Of a DNA stretch of 64,000 nucleotides, positions 1 to 9,190 are shown one piece after another (position 1 is the stretch's first letter; the number at the start of each line of letters is the position of its first letter). The stretch comes from Indolivaga capnocytophagoides DSM 22835 (lineage in GTDB: Bacteria > Bacteroidota > Bacteroidia > Bacteroidales > Dysgonomonadaceae), in assembly GCF_000426485.1 (NCBI RefSeq), contig NZ_AUFL01000004.1:326906-390905 (forward strand). Reading direction: 5' to 3'. Made by a program: the position numbers and the translations under genes. The notes beneath the pieces are model-generated. The model was given only the letters and a program-made list of their open reading frames with translations. It was not told where the DNA came from and ran no database searches.

Positions 1-182
1 CAATAGACAATGTCCCCCTCATGTTTACCCGGCATTGTATCAAGCAATCTATGGGATGGTGTCCGAAAGACAGTAAAGTAACTATGCAATACAAAGAACC
101 TCTTTATATAGTACATAACGATACCCGTCTCAGACTAGAATTTGATTGTCGAAAATGTGAAATGAAAGTTTATAACGACTGA
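1..182 (+). CDS. C-terminal fragment of a U32-family peptidase-like protein (partial, 5' end outside window)
   Basis: An open frame enters from the left edge (first whole codon at position 3) and ends at a TGA at 180-182, giving 59 visible residues. The fragment has two cysteine pairs, one in RHCIKQSMGWC and one in FDCRKCEM, a spacing I associate with the C-terminal end of Bacteroidota U32 (collagenase-like) peptidases, where the cysteines probably bind metal or an iron-sulfur cluster. Only the tail is visible, so the catalytic part cannot be checked. It converges on the aquaporin gene and is followed by a strong hairpin terminator. Family assignment is from memory of the motif and is moderate. 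Confidence 0.55.
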   Translation, partial: IDNVPLMFTRHCIKQSMGWCPKDSKVTMQYKEPLYIVHNDTRLRLEFDCRKCEMKVYND

Positions 183-192
183 GAGAAAGAAT

Positions 193-232
193 AAAAAAAG
201 TCCGTTATCTGAATTCAGATAACGGACTTTTA
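193..232. terminator. Bidirectional intrinsic terminator
   Basis: A perfect inverted repeat (AGTCCGTTATCTGAA and its complement, 201-228) is flanked by an A-run on the left and a T-run on the right, so it can end transcripts from both sides. It lies between the convergent peptidase tail (+) and the aquaporin gene (-). Confidence 0.9.
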
Positions 233-248
233 CCTTATATTAAAAGGC

Positions 249-956
249 TTATGCTTCTTGAGCTTCTGTATCAACTATTTTCCAAACCAATGATGCTAAT
301 ATAGCACCGACAAACGGCCCTACAATAAATATCCATAATTGGCTAAGAGCTTCACCTCCCTGAAAAAGAGCAGGTCCAATACTACGAGCAGGATTAACAG
401 ATGTACCAGTTAAAGGAATACACACAATGTGTACCAGTAAAAGAGATAAACCGATAGCTAAACCGGCAAAATTCCCGGCTCCGCCTTTCGATGTTGTGCC
501 TAATACAACTAATACAAACACAAACGTAAATACGATTTCGGCAATCAAGCCACCGGTAAAACTTACTCCGGGTTGAAGCCCATTTGCTCCTGTAGTAGTT
601 GCAAAACTACCACTCTGAGCAATATAAGAGGCACTGCCTGTATCAATAGATGATACGATTGCAAACAGAATAGCAGAGCCTATTACAGCACCTAATACTT
701 GAAATAACATATACATTGCGGCATCTTTTGCCGACATTCTTTTGGATAAGAAAACCCCTAAAGTTATCGCCGGATTGATATGGCATCCCGAAACTTTACC
801 TATAGTATAGGCCATTGCTACAACAGATAGCCCAAACCCGAAAGCAACAGTAAGAACCTGAGCTGTAGAGCCTACTCCAAAATTAAAGATTGCACTACCG
901 CATCCCATAAGAACTAACACCATAGTTCCGACTAATTCCGCTAAATACTTTTTCAT
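249..956 (-). CDS. aqpZ: Aquaporin Z (water channel)
   Basis: A 235-residue member of the MIP family with six predicted membrane helices; it passes water across the inner membrane. The two half-helix NPA motifs are at residues 61-63 and 188-190. The second is followed by Arg191, and His176 and Thr185 occupy the other selectivity-filter positions, matching the His/Thr/Arg set of E. coli AqpZ with a constant offset of two. This argues for a water channel rather than a glycerol facilitator. The gene appears monocistronic, with a TAnnTTTG promoter box just upstream and the shared terminator at 193-232 downstream. Confidence 0.93.
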   Translation of the reverse strand: MKKYLAELVGTMVLVLMGCGSAIFNFGVGSTAQVLTVAFGFGLSVVAMAYTIGKVSGCHINPAITLGVFLSKRMSAKDAAMYMLFQVLGAVIGSAILFAIVSSIDTGSASYIAQSGSFATTTGANGLQPGVSFTGGLIAEIVFTFVFVLVVLGTTSKGGAGNFAGLAIGLSLLLVHIVCIPLTGTSVNPARSIGPALFQGGEALSQLWIFIVGPFVGAILASLVWKIVDTEAQEA

Positions 957-981
957 GAGAAATGTGTTAAATTATACAATG

Positions 982-989
982 CAAATATA
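982..989 (-). promoter_or_regulatory. Probable -7 promoter box for aqpZ
   Basis: On the minus strand this reads TATATTTG, an exact match to the Bacteroidota -7 consensus TAnnTTTG, 26 bases upstream of the aqpZ start codon. No clear TTTG -33 element is visible at the expected distance. Confidence 0.5.
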
Positions 990-1072
990 ATAAAATCAGA
1001 CATATTTTAGCATAATAGAATTTCTTTTATGTTAAAATACAGATAATACTATCGTAACAGGGTATAATAAAA

Positions 1073-1630
1073 TTATTTCTTTGGAGGACGGATACTTACT
1101 TTCTCAATTAATTCTTTTGTTATAATAATGGGGCTCTCATCAACTTCAATACCAAATACATTGATAAGTATATTCTTTGATTTTTCGGATAATTTCTTTG
1201 CTCCTCCTCCTGATAGATTCAAACCGGAAGGAGTAACGAGCCCATCAACTCGGTTTGCTGTATTCATAAATTCCCATCTACCATTGTTAAACACAGGAGT
1301 AACGTGCCCGTCCGGCAATTTATTTAACGGAATATTAGATCTTAAATTCTTTAATCCTTCACCTAATTGATATTTATCTTCGAATTCGGCTCCTCCTGTC
1401 TTTTTCTGATATTTCTTTGCAAACTCCGATAAATCATCGTCTTGTATAGCTTTTCCGAGTGTAGACTGTTGTCGAAATGACGATGGGGGAAGAGAGGTTG
1501 GCTTGACCTGTTTTAACAAATCCTTTTTAATTTCATCCCTTATTGACCCTGATAATGAACTTTGAGCTTGTAAGGTAATCCCGATTGAAAGGAAAAGAAA
1601 ACTAGTAACGCATCTCTGACTAAAGTTCAT
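1073..1630 (-). CDS. Secreted protein of unknown function (paralogue A)
   Basis: I do not recognise the family. The 185-residue product starts with a signal peptide (about residues 1-22, ending ...LQAQS) and is predicted to be periplasmic or secreted; there is no lipobox cysteine. It shares an architecture with the protein encoded at 1860-2411: a short segment rich in Lys and Leu ending QVKP directly after the signal, a central GGAxFEDK motif, and a C-terminal GLNLSG...K.S.KSKN..... block. The two are therefore tandem paralogues separated by a dispersed repeat. The C-terminal tail here is longer by about 20 residues. No enzyme motif is visible. Confidence 0.7.
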   Translation of the reverse strand: MNFSQRCVTSFLFLSIGITLQAQSSLSGSIRDEIKKDLLKQVKPTSLPPSSFRQQSTLGKAIQDDDLSEFAKKYQKKTGGAEFEDKYQLGEGLKNLRSNIPLNKLPDGHVTPVFNNGRWEFMNTANRVDGLVTPSGLNLSGGGAKKLSEKSKNILINVFGIEVDESPIIITKELIEKVSIRPPKK

Positions 1631-1675
1631 TTTTTTTGTATTAAATAACCGAAAAATATAACAGGTAAAACCATA

Positions 1676-1858
1676 AAATGGTCTGAGGCCTTAATGTAAA
1701 TTTATAGAGCAAATCTATAAAATAAGTATGTTGCTTTTTATACAAAAAAGTTAACAAACATTACATTATGAAACTTTAAGGTCTCTGTTCTTTTATTGAT
1801 TTTGCAAACGTAATATTTACAGGTAACTATTGCTTTCGAGTTTCTAATACTTAAAAAA
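1676..1858 (+). repeat. Dispersed intergenic repeat between two paralogous genes (long copy 1778-1858 plus a degenerate palindrome at 1679-1694)
   Basis: The segment from 1778 starts AAGGTCTCTG, continues with TTTTATTGATTTTGCAA and ends with an AT-rich arm, the same order as the copies at 8402, 26815 and 62393. A second palindrome relative, GGTCTGAGGCCTTA, sits at 1680-1693. No gene is visible in this gap. Confidence 0.6.
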
Positions 1859-1859
1859 A

Positions 1860-2411
1860 TTAATTATCAATATCCATACCTAAAACATGTTTCAGTACAT
1901 TTTTTGATTTAGTCGATATCGGCTTTTTCTCTTTGAATCCTGAAAGATTTAGACCTCCTGCAGTCACTTCGGCTTTAATACCCTGTAACCGATTTTTCTG
2001 CGATAAGTTATCTTGAATAAAATCAGTTGCGGATTTTTTTATAAAATAAGATTTACCATTAGAGATAACGACCTTATATGTCGATCCGTTTTCCATCTTG
2101 AACAGATCCATGTTAGCCATCGATCCCCCTAGCCCCTTAGTTGTAAGTTTATCTTCAAACTGAGCTCCCCCGTTCCGGTACTGACCTATTTTTTTATGGA
2201 TATTATCCTTATTTACAACTTTTACAACCGCCCCCTCTCTAAATTGTTCTTTGTAATTTCTCATATTAGGGTCTATGATCTGCAGTGGTGGCTTTACCTG
2301 ATTGAGAAGTGATTTTTTGCGTTCGTCTTCTATCGATGATTGTGCATATACTGATCCAGAGAATAAGAGAATCAAGCATATATTACAGGTTATCTGTTTT
2401 GTAAAGGTCAT
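1860..2411 (-). CDS. Secreted protein of unknown function (paralogue B)
   Basis: A protein of 183 residues if started at the ATG at 2411; a longer frame reaches 2456, but starting at 2411 gives a clean signal peptide (Lys near the N-terminus, hydrophobic core, ...SVYAQSS), so I chose it. It matches its neighbour at 1073-1630 in the post-signal ...LLNQVKPP segment, in GGAQFEDK and in the C-terminal GLNLSG / KSKNVLKHV.G block. The shared blocks suggest an ancient tandem duplication. Function unknown; an envelope location is inferred from the signal sequence. Confidence 0.68.
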   Translation of the reverse strand: MTFTKQITCNICLILLFSGSVYAQSSIEDERKKSLLNQVKPPLQIIDPNMRNYKEQFREGAVVKVVNKDNIHKKIGQYRNGGAQFEDKLTTKGLGGSMANMDLFKMENGSTYKVVISNGKSYFIKKSATDFIQDNLSQKNRLQGIKAEVTAGGLNLSGFKEKKPISTKSKNVLKHVLGMDIDN

Positions 2412-2530
2412 AATCAATAGTGTCAGTGATATGACAACAAAACTAACTAAAGACAACCTTATTATATATGTAAAGAAAGTTAACCTTATAACCTATACAT
2501 ATAAGAATTGTTTCGTTTGTTAAAAATTAA

Positions 2531-3016
2531 CTAAACAAACGACCGAGACAGTAATAACACAATTTGCTCTAAATAAGTAGCATCTATTTCAGAAAAGCAC
2601 CCTATATATTCACTATCTATATCCAAAACGCCCATGATTGAGTCGTTTATTCTAATAGGAAGAACTATCTCTGACAACGATTCGGCATCGCAGGCAATAT
2701 GCCCCGGAAAAGTATTGACATCTTCCACTATTTGAATTTTATCTTCTTTCCATGCTGTACCGCAAACACCTTTGCCGTATGCTATACGGGTACATGCTAT
2801 TTTTCCCTGAAAAGGACCTAATACTAATTGATTATTCTTTATAATGTAAAAGCCAACCCATAAAAAATGAAAGGCTTCTTTTAATACTGCCGAAACATTA
2901 GCCATATTTGCTATCATATCAGTTTCACCCGATAGTAAGCCCTCAATTTGAGGAAGTAAACTCTTATATTGCTCTTCTCTCGATACATCTTGGAGAAGAT
3001 TTAATTTTTCAGTCAT
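2531..3016 (-). CDS. msrC: Free methionine-(R)-sulfoxide reductase, GAF-domain type
   Basis: A 161-residue single GAF domain. This family reduces free L-methionine-(R)-sulfoxide in the cytoplasm through a cysteine relay. The three catalytic/resolving cysteines are present at residues 75, 85 and 109 in IACTRIAYGKGVCGTA and HIACDAES, with exactly the 10 and 24 residue spacing of E. coli fRMsr (84/94/118). The gene starts four bases after the stop of the YceI-type lipoprotein gene, so the two are very likely co-transcribed. Confidence 0.92.
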   Translation of the reverse strand: MTEKLNLLQDVSREEQYKSLLPQIEGLLSGETDMIANMANVSAVLKEAFHFLWVGFYIIKNNQLVLGPFQGKIACTRIAYGKGVCGTAWKEDKIQIVEDVNTFPGHIACDAESLSEIVLPIRINDSIMGVLDIDSEYIGCFSEIDATYLEQIVLLLSRSFV

Positions 3017-3020
3017 AATT

Positions 3021-3683
3021 TTATTTTGGATTTTTTACCCGTGCTATAATCTCAACTTTTATTTCGATACTGTCATTAACTATGCTAGATTGCATTTCAT
3101 CATATATCGTATTCGAACCGTAATTAATCCCCCATTGAGTACGATCTATTTTAAACGGACGAGAGACTGCCTTATAAACATCCCCGTCTTTAGTGATCTT
3201 CGCATCAAAAGACAACCCTTTGTCCAAACCTTTCAATTCCAGATGACCTCCAATATGGTGAGTAACACTATCATTATTTGCAACTACTTCACACTGAGTT
3301 AAAGTGAATTGTGCATCCGGAAACCTGATAATATCAAAAAAGTCACTCCTATTCAAATGTCTTTCGAGTTTTAGCCGATCTTTTTCATTAGTTATGCTTG
3401 TACACTTTATCGTATTCATATTTATAGTAAAGCCTCCTAATTTTATTTTGTCACCTGCAATATACAAGATACCTTCTTTCAGTTTCAATGTTCCGTGATG
3501 CATTGTCTTTGGTCCGAATCCTGTCCAATAAATAATTGAAGCATCTGTATCCACGGTCAATGGTATGCCATTATCTTCGGTCGCCACTGCCATAGTCTTT
3601 TCTTTTTTTTCTTTACATGAATAACTAAAAAGCAATCCTAAAATCAATATCCACGTTACATTGTTCATTTTAATCTTTACCAT
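3021..3683 (-). CDS. YceI-family lipoprotein
   Basis: A 220-residue protein with a lipoprotein signal: basic start, hydrophobic core and lipobox FSYSC with Cys23. The mature part is a YceI-like domain (from about residue 42), a lipocalin-like beta-barrel that binds isoprenoid-type lipids in characterised relatives; visible hallmarks are the VDTDASIIYWTG start, GTLKLKEG and the late DRTQWGINYGS block. A second ATG six codons in would also give a signal peptide. It is the first gene of a probable two-gene unit with msrC. Ligand unknown. Confidence 0.85.
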   Translation of the reverse strand: MVKIKMNNVTWILILGLLFSYSCKEKKEKTMAVATEDNGIPLTVDTDASIIYWTGFGPKTMHHGTLKLKEGILYIAGDKIKLGGFTINMNTIKCTSITNEKDRLKLERHLNRSDFFDIIRFPDAQFTLTQCEVVANNDSVTHHIGGHLELKGLDKGLSFDAKITKDGDVYKAVSRPFKIDRTQWGINYGSNTIYDEMQSSIVNDSIEIKVEIIARVKNPK

Positions 3684-3694
3684 ATATTGTATGC

Positions 3695-3886
3695 TTATTT
3701 TCTCTTTATTTTCTGAGAGAGTAAAAAAATCCCCAAACTATATAATGCCACAAAAATAACATTAAAAAGCAGAACAGTAATAAGCTGCTTTGATATTTTT
3801 CGTTTGCAATACCGTATTGAATCAATATATCCAATATTAGCTTTATAATATACAATAATATTAAAATAACCGATAAACCATAGCAT
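3695..3886 (-). CDS. Small putative membrane protein
   Basis: A 63-residue frame ending 11 bases before the YceI-type gene on the same strand. It has one strongly hydrophobic stretch (about residues 36-57) preceded and followed by Lys/Arg clusters, as in a single-pass membrane peptide. No family is recognised and there is no independent support, so it could be chance. Confidence 0.3.
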   Translation of the reverse strand: MLWFIGYFNIIVYYKANIGYIDSIRYCKRKISKQLITVLLFNVIFVALYSLGIFLLSQKIKRK

Positions 3887-4051
3887 ATTATGATGCTATC
3901 TTACAAAAACAAATACATTAATATGGATATATATAAAGATATATCCAATCATTATATTTATAGTAAACAAAAAAAATCCGGTACAAATAACCAACAGAAA
4001 AGATTCAACAAAAGCTAAAAGTAAGGGTTTGTTATTTTTTCTAACATTTTA

Positions 4052-4083
4052 TTTGGATTACAAGAAATATATTATACTTTTGT
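4052..4083 (+). promoter_or_regulatory. Probable promoter of the leu operon
   Basis: A TTTG at 4052-4055 is followed after 19 bases by TACTTTTTG (4075-4083), one base longer in the spacer than the Bacteroidota -7 consensus TAnnTTTG. A start around 4090 would place the leader-peptide ATG (4108) close to the 5' end of the RNA, as expected for an attenuation leader. Confidence 0.45.
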
Positions 4084-4107
4084 TGTCAACATTTAAATAG
4101 GATTCAA

Positions 4108-4167
4108 TGAAGTCATTTATTAACAATATTAGCATTTCTCTTATTCTGCTCTGGGAACAATCTTAGA
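4108..4167 (+). CDS. leuL: Leader peptide of the leu operon (attenuation peptide)
   Basis: A 19-codon frame, MKSFINNISISLILLWEQS, ends 44 bases before a strong terminator hairpin and upstream of leuA. Seven of its 19 residues are Ile or Leu (Ile at 5, 8, 10, 13; Leu at 12, 14, 15). This is the layout of ribosome-mediated attenuation: slow decoding of branched-chain codons should favour read-through into leuA. The mix of Ile with Leu codons fits an operon that also carries a citramalate/isopropylmalate synthase homologue. The symbol is used by analogy. Confidence 0.75.
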
Positions 4168-4210
4168 GTGAGTAATGCTGTGTAGTAATTAAAAATGATA
4201 ATAATATATA

Positions 4211-4250
4211 CCAGAGCCTTTCTCACAAAAGAGAAAGGCTCTGATTTTTT
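4211..4250 (+). terminator. Attenuator terminator of the leu operon
   Basis: Stem CAGAGCCTTTCTC (4212-4224) pairs with GAGAAAGGCTCTG (4231-4243) over a six-base loop and is followed by seven T. A competing helix is possible: GCTCTGG inside the leader peptide (4149-4155) is exactly complementary to CCAGAGC at 4211-4217. Because that arm lies on the Leu-Leu-Trp codons, how stalling at each codon would shift the fold is not settled by inspection. Confidence 0.88.
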
Positions 4251-4312
4251 TAATAAAGTACACTCGGTTATTTTTTAGGATTAACTATTAAATTTTTTAA
4301 TATTGATTTGTT

Positions 4313-5803
4313 ATGGACAAGTTATTTATTTTTGACACGACATTAAGAGATGGAGAGCAGGTACCAGGCTGCCAGTTAAACACAATTGAAAAAATTGAGG
4401 TAGCCAAATCACTCGAAATACTCGGTGTAGATGTTATTGAAGCCGGTTTTCCTGTCTCTAGTCCGGGAGACTTTAAGTCTGTTGTCGAAATATCAAAAGC
4501 AGTAACATGGCCTACGATATGCGCATTAACCAGAGCCGTAGAAAAAGACATAGAAGTTGCAGCTGAAGCCCTGAAATACGCAAAAAACAAAAGAATACAC
4601 ACCGGAATCGGAACATCCGAATACCATATAAAATATAAGTTCAACTCGACTCAGGACGAGATTATTGAGCGGGCAGCAGCAGCAGTAAAATATGCAAAAC
4701 GTTTCGTTGAAGATATTGAATTTTATGCCGAAGACGCCGGACGTACAGACAATGCCTACCTAGCCAGAGTAGTACAGGCTGTAATCAATGCCGGTGCTAC
4801 TGTAGTAAATATACCTGACACAACCGGATATTGTCTGCCTACCGAATACGGAGCAAAAATAAAATATCTGATAGATCATGTGGATATGAAAAATGCAATA
4901 TTATCTACACATTGTCATCAAGATTTGGGTATGGCTACGGCCAACTCCATAATGGGAGTCATGAATGGAGCCCGTCAAGTAGAAGTTACAATCAACGGTA
5001 TCGGTGAACGTGCCGGAAATACATCTCTGGAAGAAGTTGTTATGGCTATAAAGAGTCATAAAGAACTAAATATAGAAACAAATATCAATACACAAAAGAT
5101 ATACCCGATAAGCCGGATGATTTCGAGTCTTATGAACATGCCTGTTCAGCCCAATAAAGCAATAGTAGGCCGTAATGCTTTTGCCCATTCATCAGGGATA
5201 CATCAGGATGGTGTATTAAAGAATATGGCTACCTACGAAATCATAGATCCTAAAGAAGTTGGTATTGATGACAATGCCATCGTACTTACAGCCAGAAGCG
5301 GGCGTGCTGCTTTAAAAAACAGATTGGGAATACTTGGTATCCAGATTTCAGATGATGAGTTAGCCGAAATTTATCAACGTTTTTTAGAACTTGCCGATAG
5401 AAAAAAAGATATTACTGACGAAGATATTCTTATCTTAGCAGGCAAAGAAACGGGAAAAATGCACCGCATCAAATTAGATTACCTGCAAGTAATAGCCGGA
5501 ATCGGAGTAAAATGTGTTGCAAATGTCGGGATAGATATAGCCGGCGAAAAATTTGAAGCATCGGCATCCGGCAATGGTCCTGTAGATGCAGCCATATCAG
5601 CTATTAAACAAATAGTCCGTCGTCATACAGTGATACAAGAATTCCTGATACAAGCTATCAATAAAGGTAGCGATGATGTAGGGAAAGTACATATGCAAGT
5701 AGAACATGACGGGCAGATATATTATGGATTCGCAGCAAATACAGACATCGTAGCCGCGTCGGCCGAAGCATTTATCAATGCAATAAATAAGTTTGTCAAA
5801 TAA
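4313..5803 (+). CDS. leuA: 2-isopropylmalate synthase
   Basis: A 496-residue enzyme of normal length that condenses acetyl-CoA with 2-ketoisovalerate, the committed step to leucine. The N-terminal HMGL-like TIM barrel carries DTTLRDGEQ (residues 8-16), the metal ligands His200 and His202 in STHCHQDLG, and the NGIGERAGN signature (228-236). The C-terminal part (about 365-496) is the LeuA regulatory domain to which leucine binds as feedback inhibitor. First structural gene after the leader peptide and attenuator. Confidence 0.97.
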   Translation: MDKLFIFDTTLRDGEQVPGCQLNTIEKIEVAKSLEILGVDVIEAGFPVSSPGDFKSVVEISKAVTWPTICALTRAVEKDIEVAAEALKYAKNKRIHTGIGTSEYHIKYKFNSTQDEIIERAAAAVKYAKRFVEDIEFYAEDAGRTDNAYLARVVQAVINAGATVVNIPDTTGYCLPTEYGAKIKYLIDHVDMKNAILSTHCHQDLGMATANSIMGVMNGARQVEVTINGIGERAGNTSLEEVVMAIKSHKELNIETNINTQKIYPISRMISSLMNMPVQPNKAIVGRNAFAHSSGIHQDGVLKNMATYEIIDPKEVGIDDNAIVLTARSGRAALKNRLGILGIQISDDELAEIYQRFLELADRKKDITDEDILILAGKETGKMHRIKLDYLQVIAGIGVKCVANVGIDIAGEKFEASASGNGPVDAAISAIKQIVRRHTVIQEFLIQAINKGSDDVGKVHMQVEHDGQIYYGFAANTDIVAASAEAFINAINKFVK

Positions 5804-5904
5804 TGTCCAAAACTTTTGGAGAACTTTGGATAGCACAATAAAAACGGAGAGATACAGTTATAATATACAATAAGTAACTCTCTGTTATTTAACCAGAAGC
5901 ATCT

Positions 5905-6996
5905 GTGGAGCCTAAAAAAATTGAATATATAGATAGTTTAAGAGGAATTGCTATATTATTAGTAGTGGGAGTACATATCCTTACCTATTTTAAGGGTAAT
6001 ACATCGGAATTTTTCCCTCCGCTATTAACAGAATATATATATGATTTCCGTTGCGGTGTATCCCTCTTCTTTATTGTCAGTGCATATACTTTGGCAATGT
6101 CGCACGACCGAAGAAGTGATGAGAAATATGCCTCTAGAAATTTCTTTATCAGACGGTTTTTCCGTATAGCACCTATTTATTACTTAGCCATTATTTGCAT
6201 CTATTTATATAGATATAATTTCAATGTGGCTGATTTCATAGAAGGAACTAAATCATTCTGGTTTGTGAGCAATTTCTTATTCATAAATACACTATCTCCC
6301 CATATAATTGGAATAATCGTACCGGGAGGATGGTCTGTTTCTGTCGAATTCATGTTTTATATTCTATTTCCGATTTTAACCATATGGGTAAAGAATACCA
6401 ACCGGAGTTTACTATTCTTTTGTATCATGATCACCATTGCGGCTCTATTCCATTATATATATAAAGATGATCCGCTGTTGTCGAAATTTGAATTTATGGA
6501 AATAAATTTTCTGTATCAGATACCGATCTTTTTCCTTGGAATATTTGCTTACCATATTATTCAAAAAAAAGATTACAGAATAAATCCGGTCACCATCTTA
6601 TTTGCAGCTGCGATAATCATTATGTTTGCTCATATAGACTATCCTTATTATTTCCCCTGGATTATTGCTTTTACTGTGCTTCTCGTTGTACAAAGTAAAT
6701 ATTCTCTGAAAATATTCTCGAATAAGATTCTAGCTCAGATAGGAAAAGTCAGTTTCAGTATGTATATTATTCATTTCTTTGTAATACAAATACTCGAAAG
6801 TTTAGGATTTGTACAAATCATTCCGATCACGAATCTGACAAGTTCTTTGCTCAACTTTTGCATGCTGTATCTGGCTGTAGCTCTGATTACATTCCTTATT
6901 GCCAATATTACATATAAACTTATAGAAATACCGGGACAAAACCTGGGTAAGAAAATCATAAAAAAATTAGATCAACAAAATAAAATTACTGTATGA
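5905..6996 (+). CDS. Acyltransferase family 3 membrane protein
   Basis: A 363-residue integral membrane protein with about ten predicted helices. The N-terminal [20 protein letters not shown] is the hallmark of acyltransferase-3 proteins, which usually O-acetylate or acylate cell-surface sugars; the conserved His is residue 24. The start is GTG at 5905, the only start after an in-frame stop at 5890-5892. The gene lies between leuA and leuC and its TGA overlaps the leuC ATG by four bases, so it is translated as part of the leu operon even though nothing ties it to leucine synthesis. Substrate unknown. Confidence 0.85.
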   Translation: MEPKKIEYIDSLRGIAILLVVGVHILTYFKGNTSEFFPPLLTEYIYDFRCGVSLFFIVSAYTLAMSHDRRSDEKYASRNFFIRRFFRIAPIYYLAIICIYLYRYNFNVADFIEGTKSFWFVSNFLFINTLSPHIIGIIVPGGWSVSVEFMFYILFPILTIWVKNTNRSLLFFCIMITIAALFHYIYKDDPLLSKFEFMEINFLYQIPIFFLGIFAYHIIQKKDYRINPVTILFAAAIIIMFAHIDYPYYFPWIIAFTVLLVVQSKYSLKIFSNKILAQIGKVSFSMYIIHFFVIQILESLGFVQIIPITNLTSSLLNFCMLYLAVALITFLIANITYKLIEIPGQNLGKKIIKKLDQQNKITV

Positions 6997-8387
6997 AAAC
7001 ATTGTTTGATAAAATCTGGGATGCACACACTGTATCTACCGTAGTTGATGGACCTACACAATTGTACATCGACAGGCACTTTTGCCATGAGGTAACAAGC
7101 CCGCAGGCTTTTAACGGATTACGTTCCAGAGGACTCAAGGTTCTTCGCCCCGAAAGAACGACTCTTACAGCAGACCATAATACACCGACAATCAATCAAG
7201 ATCAGCCGGTAAAAGATCCTATTTCCAAAAATCAATTGGATACCCTTTCTAAAAATGCTCAGGAATTCGGATTGACATTGTATGCTCTTGGTCACAGAAA
7301 AAACGGAGTAGTACATATCATCGGACCTGAAAACGGATATACTCAACCCGGTATGACTATCGTATGTGGAGATAGCCACACTTCTACTCATGGAGCTTTC
7401 GGTTCTATTGCATTCGGAATAGGTACATCCGAAGTCGAAATGGTATTGGCTACACAATGTATCTTGCAGTCGAGACCTAAAACAATGAGGATAACCTTCA
7501 ACGGAAAATTGGATAAAGGTGTAACAGCTAAAGATGTTGCGCTATATATGATATCTAAGTTGACAACAGGAGGAGCCACCGGATATTTCGTTGAATATGC
7601 AGGTGAGGTAATCCGCAACATGTCGATGGAGGAACGTATGACTCTATGTAACCTGAGTATAGAGATGGGTGCTCGCGGAGGGCTTATTGCTCCTGATGAA
7701 AAGACATTCAATTATGTAAAAGGTCGTGAATTTGCACCTAAAGGAGAAGAATACGACAAAGCTTTGACATATTGGGAAACGCTTAAAACAGATGAAGGAG
7801 CCAAATTCGATAAGGAACTGGTATTTGAAGCTGCCGACATACAACCCATGATTACATACGGAACTAATCCGGGAATGGGTATGGCTATAAACGGAACTAT
7901 CCCTACATTGGACGAAATAGATGAAGCCGGACGTATTTCTTTCCAGAAATCAATGGATTATATGGGGTTCAAACCGGGAGAAAAACTTGAAGGTAAACAA
8001 ATAGACTATGTCTTTTTAGGCAGTTGTACTAATGGCCGTATTGAAGACTTCCGAGCATTTACCAACTTCATCAAAGGCAAGAAAAAAGCAGAAAACGTGA
8101 TTGCATGGCTCGTTCCTGGAAGTTGGATGGTAGAACAACAAATTAAGGAAGAAGGATTGTATGACATACTTATCGAAGCCGGATTTGAATTACGTCAACC
8201 CGGATGTTCGGCATGTTTGGCTATGAATGATGATAAAGTACCAGCCGGAAAATATGCAGTATCGACATCAAACCGTAATTTCGAAGGACGACAAGGTCCG
8301 GGAGCCCGTACTATTTTGGCTGGACCATTGGTTGCTGCTGCTGCTGCTGTTACCGGAAAAATTACTGACCCCAGAAGTTTTATGTAA
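6993..8387 (+). CDS. leuC: 3-isopropylmalate dehydratase, large subunit
   Basis: A 464-residue aconitase-superfamily protein that with LeuD isomerises 2- to 3-isopropylmalate. The [4Fe-4S] ligands are Cys345 (GSCTNGR), Cys405 and Cys408 (GCSACLAMN); the early [13 protein letters not shown] and [14 protein letters not shown] blocks are also present. Start overlaps the stop of the acyltransferase gene (ATGA). A dispersed repeat separates it from leuD. Confidence 0.97.
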   Translation: MKTLFDKIWDAHTVSTVVDGPTQLYIDRHFCHEVTSPQAFNGLRSRGLKVLRPERTTLTADHNTPTINQDQPVKDPISKNQLDTLSKNAQEFGLTLYALGHRKNGVVHIIGPENGYTQPGMTIVCGDSHTSTHGAFGSIAFGIGTSEVEMVLATQCILQSRPKTMRITFNGKLDKGVTAKDVALYMISKLTTGGATGYFVEYAGEVIRNMSMEERMTLCNLSIEMGARGGLIAPDEKTFNYVKGREFAPKGEEYDKALTYWETLKTDEGAKFDKELVFEAADIQPMITYGTNPGMGMAINGTIPTLDEIDEAGRISFQKSMDYMGFKPGEKLEGKQIDYVFLGSCTNGRIEDFRAFTNFIKGKKKAENVIAWLVPGSWMVEQQIKEEGLYDILIEAGFELRQPGCSACLAMNDDKVPAGKYAVSTSNRNFEGRQGPGARTILAGPLVAAAAAVTGKITDPRSFM

Positions 8388-8401
8388 TATCCGATTGCAT
8401 T

Positions 8402-8492
8402 AAGGTCTCAGACCTATTTATTGACTTTGCAAGCATAACAGCAACAGCAGGTTATCGTTAAAAGAAATGTCATTAAATATTTTCTGTCACTT
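8402..8492 (+). repeat. Dispersed intergenic repeat (long copy) between leuC and leuD
   Basis: Begins TAAGGTCTCAGACCTATTTA, continues TTGACTTTGCAAGCATAACA and ends GTCATTAAATATTTTCTGTC plus ACTTA. It is nearly identical over most of its length to the copy at 62393-62488, 54 kb away, differing by a handful of bases. It sits inside an operon and contains no gene. Confidence 0.9.
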
Positions 8493-8516
8493 AATTTACT
8501 TAAAAAAATTGTCTAA

Positions 8517-9107
8517 ATGGAAAAGTTTCAAAAATTAACATCAACATACGTTCCACTTCCAATCGAAAATGTGGATACAGACCAAATTATACCTGCACGT
8601 TTCCTTAAAGCTACAACTAAAGAGGGTTTCGGAGATAATCTTTTTGCCGACTGGCGATATGAAAAAGACGGAAATCCAAAAAAAGATTTCGTACTGAACA
8701 ACCCTACTTACAGTGGAGAAATTCTGGTTGCAGGTAAGAACTTCGGTAGCGGATCGAGTCGCGAACACGCTGCATGGGCTATTGCTGGTTATGGTTTTAA
8801 AGCTGTTGTATCGAGCTTTTTTGCCGATATTTTCAGAAATAATGCTTTAAATAACGGTGTTTTACCTGTAATTATTTCACCTGAATTTCTTGCTGAAATT
8901 TTCAGCTCTATGAGCAAGAATCCAAAGGCTACATTGACCATAGATCTGGAAAATCAAACCATAACCAATAATTCGACCGGAAAGAGCGAATCATTCGAAA
9001 TCAATCCTTACAAAAAAGAGTGTTTGATGAAAGGTCTTGATGATATAGATTACCTGTTATCAAAAAAAGATTCAATCGAGCAATACGAAACAGATCGTAC
9101 ATTCTAA
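8517..9107 (+). CDS. leuD: 3-isopropylmalate dehydratase, small subunit
   Basis: A 196-residue swivel-domain subunit, partner of LeuC. Hallmarks are [13 protein letters not shown] near the N-terminus and [17 protein letters not shown] (about residues 73-89), which binds substrate. Length is normal for bacterial LeuD. Confidence 0.96.
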   Translation: MEKFQKLTSTYVPLPIENVDTDQIIPARFLKATTKEGFGDNLFADWRYEKDGNPKKDFVLNNPTYSGEILVAGKNFGSGSSREHAAWAIAGYGFKAVVSSFFADIFRNNALNNGVLPVIISPEFLAEIFSSMSKNPKATLTIDLENQTITNNSTGKSESFEINPYKKECLMKGLDDIDYLLSKKDSIEQYETDRTF

Positions 9108-9118
9108 TAATGCTGAAT

Positions 9119-9154
9119 ATGCCAATACCTGATTCAATTTAGGTATTGGCTTTT
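9119..9154 (+). terminator. Intercistronic hairpin after leuD
   Basis: GCCAATACCT (9121-9130) pairs with AGGTATTGGC (9141-9150), followed by TTTTC. The T-run is short, so it may be a partial terminator or a stabilising 3' structure inside the leu operon. It also explains why a TTG start at 9146, which would lie in the stem, is unlikely for the next gene. Confidence 0.6.
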
Positions 9155-9190
9155 CTGAACAATCAATCTATAACTACATCCAATGTTAGT

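Noticed and set aside
9146..9190. TTG start for the CimA-like gene
   Set aside because: The codon lies in the stem of the hairpin after leuD and the 15 extra residues are not conserved in type; ATG at 9191 fits the family start.
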